Shown here: piece by piece, positions 23,011 to 26,138 of the stretch
Position numbering within the stretch: position 1 is the first letter of the stretch
Layout: each line of letters starts with the position of its first letter
Source of the DNA: CAZNQW01 sp964575225
GTDB taxonomy: Bacteria > Chloroflexota > Anaerolineae > JAAYZQ01
Reading direction: 5' to 3'
Assembly: GCA_964575225.1 (NCBI GenBank)
Contig: CAZNQW010000025.1
Location: 1-26,138, forward strand
DNA: 26,138 nucleotides
The notes under the pieces: model-generated
What the model saw: the letters and a program-made list of their open reading frames with translations, nothing else
Databases searched by the model: none
Told to the model about the DNA's origin: nothing
Program-made: the position numbers and the translations under genes

Positions 23011-23037
23011 TCAGAGCCTCCCTTGATGCTTGTTCAT
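23011..23037 (-). other. Possible 8-codon leader ORF (copy 2)
   Basis: The frame reads M-N-K-H-Q-G-R-L-stop, nearly identical to the frame at 2898-2924, and ends 7 bases before the lipoprotein gene. The GGGAGG in its codons is also the ribosome binding site of that gene. It has no ribosome binding site of its own that is clear. Confidence 0.3.
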
Positions 23038-23073
23038 CCGCGTGTAGGACCGGTGCCCACCCTGGATCCCCGG

Positions 23074-24120
23074 TTACGCTCCCTCTTCCTGCGCCTGGGC
23101 CCACATCTGCAAGAGCCGTCGGTGCCCCGGAAAGGCGATGGCCTCGGGTGGCGGCAACTCGTGCGGCGACACAAAACGAACAGCGCGGGCGTCGTCGGCG
23201 GCTGCCGGTTCGCCGCCCACAATACGGGCTCGATAGGTAAGGTTGATGCCTGCGCCCCGGGGATCTTCGGTGTAATAATCGGTGTCCATCAACCCCACCA
23301 GCTCGACGCGGAGCCCCGTCTCTTCCTCCGCCTCACGAACGGCCGCCATCTCGGGCGACTCGTCCCAATCGACGAACCCAGAGGGCAGGCTCCACAGACC
23401 ATCTCCAGGATCCACGGCCCGTTGGATTAGGAGTACCTGGCCGTCGCGCTCCACCAGCAATGAGACGCCGACCTTGGGTCCGTGAAAATGTACATAGCCA
23501 CAGCGGGGACAGGTGGCCCGAACGCGTCCAAAGGCCTCTCGTTCTTCCAGCTCGTGGGCGCAGTGAGGGCAGTAGCGCATCGGCGAGCTGGCTTTCCAGG
23601 GGTCCAGGACCTGTTGGCGCCATTCCTCAATGGCCTGGTCGTGCCCGCCGCCACACAGAGGCTGTGGCAGCTCTTCCGGCCCGAAAAATCCCCAGCGCGT
23701 GGCTTCGCGCCCGTCCACGCGCAGCGATCCGCCGGTGATCTCGGCATCGTACAGGATCAACACGCCGTTGCCTCGATCGTCGTCGTCGAAATAGTAGACG
23801 TCGACCAACGGACCGATGTTCACCGTCAGGCCGGTCTCCTCGGCAGCCTCGCGAGCAGCCGTGACAGCCGGGTCCTCGTCCGCCTCACAATAGCCAGCGG
23901 GTAGGTTCCATTTGCCGGGAAAAGCTTCGTCGGCGCCCCGGCGCAATAACAGGATCTTGCCCTCGCGCTGGATCAACGCTCCGGCGGACGTTTTCAACTG
24001 GTCATAGGCCACATAGCCGCAATCGGGGCAGGTGAGGCGCAGGCGCCCCTCCACCTCTTTCCCGACCATCTTGGCCCCACAATTTTTGCAGTACAGAGTG
24101 CCCTCCTTTATGGGGCTCAC
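23074..24120 (-). CDS. Double Nudix hydrolase with two zinc ribbons
   Basis: Two tandem modules are present, each a CxxC-CxxC zinc ribbon followed by a Nudix domain. Module 1: YCKNCG and CPDCG, then the Nudix box GYCEADEDPAVTAAREAAEE. Module 2: YCPHC and CPRCG, then GFVDWDESPEMAAVREAEEE. Each box has the GX5EX7REUXEEXGU pattern, so both domains could hydrolyse nucleoside diphosphate-linked compounds, NADH/NAD or related substrates in the cytoplasm. The GTG at 24120 overlaps the upstream stop (GTGA), but no good ribosome binding site fits it. AAGGAGG is 5 bases before an in-frame CTG at 24096, which would begin L-Y-C-K-N-C and may be the true start. The fused repeat is unusual, as most members have one module of about 150-200 residues. 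Confidence 0.88.
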   Translation of the reverse strand: MSPIKEGTLYCKNCGAKMVGKEVEGRLRLTCPDCGYVAYDQLKTSAGALIQREGKILLLRRGADEAFPGKWNLPAGYCEADEDPAVTAAREAAEETGLTVNIGPLVDVYYFDDDDRGNGVLILYDAEITGGSLRVDGREATRWGFFGPEELPQPLCGGGHDQAIEEWRQQVLDPWKASSPMRYCPHCAHELEEREAFGRVRATCPRCGYVHFHGPKVGVSLLVERDGQVLLIQRAVDPGDGLWSLPSGFVDWDESPEMAAVREAEEETGLRVELVGLMDTDYYTEDPRGAGINLTYRARIVGGEPAAADDARAVRFVSPHELPPPEAIAFPGHRRLLQMWAQAQEEGA

Positions 24121-24713
24121 AGCAGCCGTTGGATGGCCTCCATGGCCAAACCCGACAGCAGCGGAATCCACAGGTTGTCGTTGGGCGGCGGCGACCAGCG
24201 CTCCAAGAGCGTGGCCACCACAGCCCCTATCAGAACAGAAATGGGAGCCAGTCCGCCCAAGGAGACACCGGCGACGCCGGCCAAAAGGCAGGCCGCCAGG
24301 CAGCCCAAGCTACCGGCCAGCGTCTTGCCCTCCGTGGCGCGCCCCCAGCGCCGGCCCACGATCTCGGCGGCGGCATCGCCCCAGGCCAGGAACAGCACGG
24401 CCGTTCCGCCCACATCGCGGCCATAGAACAGCAGTGCCCCCAGCATCCCCACCGAGAACCAGGTGGAGCCCAGCATCCGACGGTGCTCCCAGGCGCGGAA
24501 CGTAGTGGGCAACAATCGCCATAGCAACCGATTGACCCAATCCCCATTCCGGCGCGTCCATTCCACCACAAGCGAAGCGATCAGCGTGGCACCGGCCAGC
24601 CCCAGGACCAGCGGATAGGATACCCACCAGCCCAGCGCAGGGACCAAGGCCAGCGACAGATGGATCAGCTTGCGCACCCTACAAGGGGGTGAAGGTTCGG
24701 CCTGTTCAACCAC
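24117..24713 (-). CDS. Dolichol/phytol kinase-like integral membrane protein (CTP-type lipid kinase superfamily)
   Basis: The 198-residue protein has several membrane segments and the motifs of the dolichol kinase / phytol kinase / phosphatidate cytidylyltransferase superfamily: RKLIHLSLALVP at the start, AWGDAAAEIVGRRWG with GKTLAGSLGC, and PNDNLWIPLLSG near the end. It probably phosphorylates a polyprenol, phytol or diacylglycerol in the membrane with CTP or another nucleotide. GTG 24713 is chosen because the promoter at 24743-24770 puts transcription just upstream; AAGGGG is 11 bases before this codon and 8 before an in-frame ATT. A start at 24794 would precede the promoter. The end overlaps the Nudix gene by 4 bases, so the two are coupled. 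Confidence 0.75.
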   Translation of the reverse strand: MVEQAEPSPPCRVRKLIHLSLALVPALGWWVSYPLVLGLAGATLIASLVVEWTRRNGDWVNRLLWRLLPTTFRAWEHRRMLGSTWFSVGMLGALLFYGRDVGGTAVLFLAWGDAAAEIVGRRWGRATEGKTLAGSLGCLAACLLAGVAGVSLGGLAPISVLIGAVVATLLERWSPPPNDNLWIPLLSGLAMEAIQRLL

Positions 24714-24742
24714 AATGGATCGTTCCCCTTTGAATGGGTCGA

Positions 24743-24770
24743 ATTCTACCACAGATGGACCAGGAGTCAA
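24743..24770 (-). promoter_or_regulatory. Sigma-70 promoter for the kinase-Nudix unit
   Basis: On the minus strand TTGACT (24770-24765), a 16-base spacer and TAGAAT (24748-24743). It lies between the M20 hydrolase gene and the kinase gene and predicts a start near 24736. Confidence 0.7.
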
Positions 24771-24809
24771 GGCCGCGCGCGGTCTGAGGGGCACGATCGG
24801 CAGTCGCCC

Positions 24810-25988
24810 TTACTGGAGGGCCAGCGCCACGTAGCTCACCACACTTTCCAGCAATTCTTCGATGCCGATGCGCTCCTGAACCGTATGCACCAACCGATCG
24901 TCCCCCGGACCAAAGCCGATCACCTCCATGCCCGCCTCGGCAAAATGCCCGCCGTCGGTGGCAAAGCGCCAGACACCGATCTGCACTTCACGCCCCAGCG
25001 CCGATTGCAGCGTCTGCTGAGACTGAAGCAACCAGGGATGATCGGCATTTGTCGTGAATGAGGGAAAGACGTCGGGGTAGGTCTCCTGTACTCCGGTGTA
25101 GCTGGTGAGGGACTTGGAGGCCACCTCAATGCGACCCTGGCAACCCGGCTCCAGACTGGCGGCCAACAGCCCCTGAAGTTTGCCCAGGATCTCGACCGGC
25201 CCTTCGCCGGGGATATTGCGCCAGTCGAGCACCAGGCGCACCCAGGCAGGCGTTACATTGGCGCTTTCGGGGCCGCTGCTGATGCGAGTGGGCGCCACGC
25301 TGGACAGACCGTATGAGGCATCGGAGGCCATAGCCAGATCACCCAGCGCGCCCACAAAGCGGGCCAATGACGTGTGGGGATTGACGCCCAGCTCCGGCAT
25401 CGAGGCATGGACCGAGCGACCTTCCAGGATCACATCCAGTTCCACACGACCACGATGCCCGCGGCGCAGGTGGTTGGCGCTGGCCTCGCCGACGAGGACT
25501 CGTTGCACCGGCAAGGTCCGGCTCAGGTGACGCGCGCCCAACCCGCCCACCTCTTCTTGGACCACGCCGGTCACGTACAGGGGACCGGGAGGCACTTGTA
25601 CCAGAGCCTTGACCGCCGCCCCGGCATAGACCATGGACGCCAGGGCGCCCTTCATGTCGCACGCGCCCCGCCCCCACAACTCCCCGTCGTGCAGCTCGCC
25701 GCCCAAGGGGGGATGGGGCCAACTCGCCGGGTCGCCCGTTGCCACCTGATCCATGTGGCCGTTGAACATCAGAGCCGGGCCATCGCCGCCCTCGATCAGG
25801 CCGATGACGTTGCCCACCTCATCGACCCACACCCGGTCGTACCCCAGGCTCTCCATTTCGGCCCGCACCAGAGCGGCCACCGGGCCTTCCTGGCCCGACA
25901 TGCTGGGGGTCTGTACCAGCCGTTGCACAAAGGAGATCAGCGCCTCTTTCTGCGCCGCTACCCAAGTACAAGTCGCTAGATAATCCAT
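24810..25988 (-). CDS. M20-family metallohydrolase (ArgE/DapE/YgeY-like)
   Basis: The 392-residue cytoplasmic enzyme has the M20 dinuclear zinc site: FNGHMDQV (H78, D80), GRGACDMKGALAS (D111), the catalytic and metal glutamates in VQEEVGG (E145, E146), VGEAS (E168) and a late histidine (RLVHTVQE). It removes an acyl or aminoacyl group from an amino acid or peptide-like substrate. Late segments such as SYTGVQETYPDVFPSF, WRFATDGGHFAEAG and EVIGFGPGDD are close in style to YgeY-type hydrolases, annotated as related to selenium metabolism in some bacteria. That is only suggestive, although a selenoprotein gene is present in this window. GGGAGAA lies 6 bases before the ATG at 25988. The alternative call is acetylornithine deacetylase or succinyl-diaminopimelate desuccinylase; the neighbours do not resolve the pathway. 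Confidence 0.88.
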   Translation of the reverse strand: MDYLATCTWVAAQKEALISFVQRLVQTPSMSGQEGPVAALVRAEMESLGYDRVWVDEVGNVIGLIEGGDGPALMFNGHMDQVATGDPASWPHPPLGGELHDGELWGRGACDMKGALASMVYAGAAVKALVQVPPGPLYVTGVVQEEVGGLGARHLSRTLPVQRVLVGEASANHLRRGHRGRVELDVILEGRSVHASMPELGVNPHTSLARFVGALGDLAMASDASYGLSSVAPTRISSGPESANVTPAWVRLVLDWRNIPGEGPVEILGKLQGLLAASLEPGCQGRIEVASKSLTSYTGVQETYPDVFPSFTTNADHPWLLQSQQTLQSALGREVQIGVWRFATDGGHFAEAGMEVIGFGPGDDRLVHTVQERIGIEELLESVVSYVALALQ

Positions 25989-26038
25989 GAGTTTCTCCCG
26001 ATCTGTATTTTGATGCTACATTCATTCTCGTGGGGAAT

Positions 26039-26068
26039 CCTGTGAGGACAATTTCATCACCCCACAGG
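26039..26068. other. Hairpin between the edge gene and the M20 hydrolase gene
   Basis: CCTGTGAGG and CCCCACAGG can pair as 9 bp with a G-U wobble on the minus-strand RNA, with a 12-base loop. It lies just after the putative end of the gene at 26074. There is no T-run, so its role is uncertain. No clear promoter for the M20 gene was seen in 25989-26073. Confidence 0.4.
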
Positions 26069-26073
26069 ACGGG

Positions 26074-26138
26074 CTAGCTGTACCGCCGCCCCCTAAGCTT
26101 TTCCCGCGTCACCAGCCACACAAAGCGGGGCAGGGCCA
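26074..26138 (-). CDS. Possible C-terminal end of an unknown protein (cut by the window edge)
   Basis: On the minus strand a frame runs in from the window edge and stops with TAG at 26076-26074. The readable end is ALPRFVWLVTREKLRGRRYS, with a basic C-terminus. Only 20 residues are visible, so the family cannot be named, and chance is not excluded. Direction and spacing fit a gene upstream of the M20 hydrolase. Confidence 0.4.
   Translation of the reverse strand, partial: ALPRFVWLVTREKLRGRRYS

Noticed and set aside
26039..26068. Hairpin at the right edge as a rho-independent terminator
   Set aside because: There is no T-run after the stem on the minus strand, so it is listed only as a hairpin.

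Overview
The window is a high-GC bacterial chromosome segment with tightly packed genes. The best guess is a Chloroflexota bacterium of the Anaerolineae type. This rests on overall protein style, the EEPTAV-type heptad linker in a lipoprotein, and the anaerobic redox gene content; it is an inference, because no rRNA or other marker gene is present. No mobile element, CRISPR array, tRNA or rRNA was seen.

Left part (1-5942, minus strand): one apparent transcription unit starts at a near-perfect sigma-70 promoter (TTGACA-17-TATAAT) that is covered by an 18-bp perfect palindrome plus a third half-site. It encodes two overlapping DUF885-type metallopeptidase relatives, then a dipeptide/oligopeptide ABC substrate-binding lipoprotein and a DppB-type permease. 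The rest of the transporter presumably lies left of base 1. Cistrons are separated by strong hairpins. This looks like a repressor-controlled peptide uptake and breakdown operon.

Divergent and middle part (6076-9766, plus strand): a class III aminotransferase with a hairpin at the 5' end of its mRNA; a GyrI-like ligand-binding protein and a GNAT acetyltransferase; then a Sua5/YrdC threonylcarbamoyl-AMP synthase. The promoters of the gyrI-like gene and the sua5 gene, with their leaders, are clearly duplicates of each other. Several promoters in the window share GGGGTACAAT or GTGGTACAAT around the -10 box.

Core (about 9957-21081, plus strand): an 11-gene operon for a selenocysteine-containing, NAD(P)-linked and possibly electron-bifurcating formate dehydrogenase. 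The order is DRTGG protein, CBS-CBS-GHKL ATPase, second DRTGG protein, PHP phosphoesterase, NuoE-like [2Fe-2S] subunit, stand-alone GHKL ATPase, thioredoxin-like [2Fe-2S] protein, NuoF-GltD fusion flavoprotein, FdhA with an in-frame TGA (Sec355) and a textbook bacterial SECIS hairpin, and two ferritin-like proteins. A clear intrinsic terminator follows. The accessory genes before the catalytic subunits match those known next to multimeric [FeFe]-hydrogenases, but here they serve a formate dehydrogenase whose flavin subunit carries an NADPH-type GltD module. This cluster is the most interesting system in the window.

Right part (21099-26138): a plus-strand orphan TldE/PmbA-like protein, then minus-strand genes for a small lipoprotein, a double-Nudix protein with two zinc ribbons, a polyprenol/phytol kinase-like membrane protein and an M20 peptidase-family hydrolase. 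At the very edge is what may be the C-terminal end of another gene.
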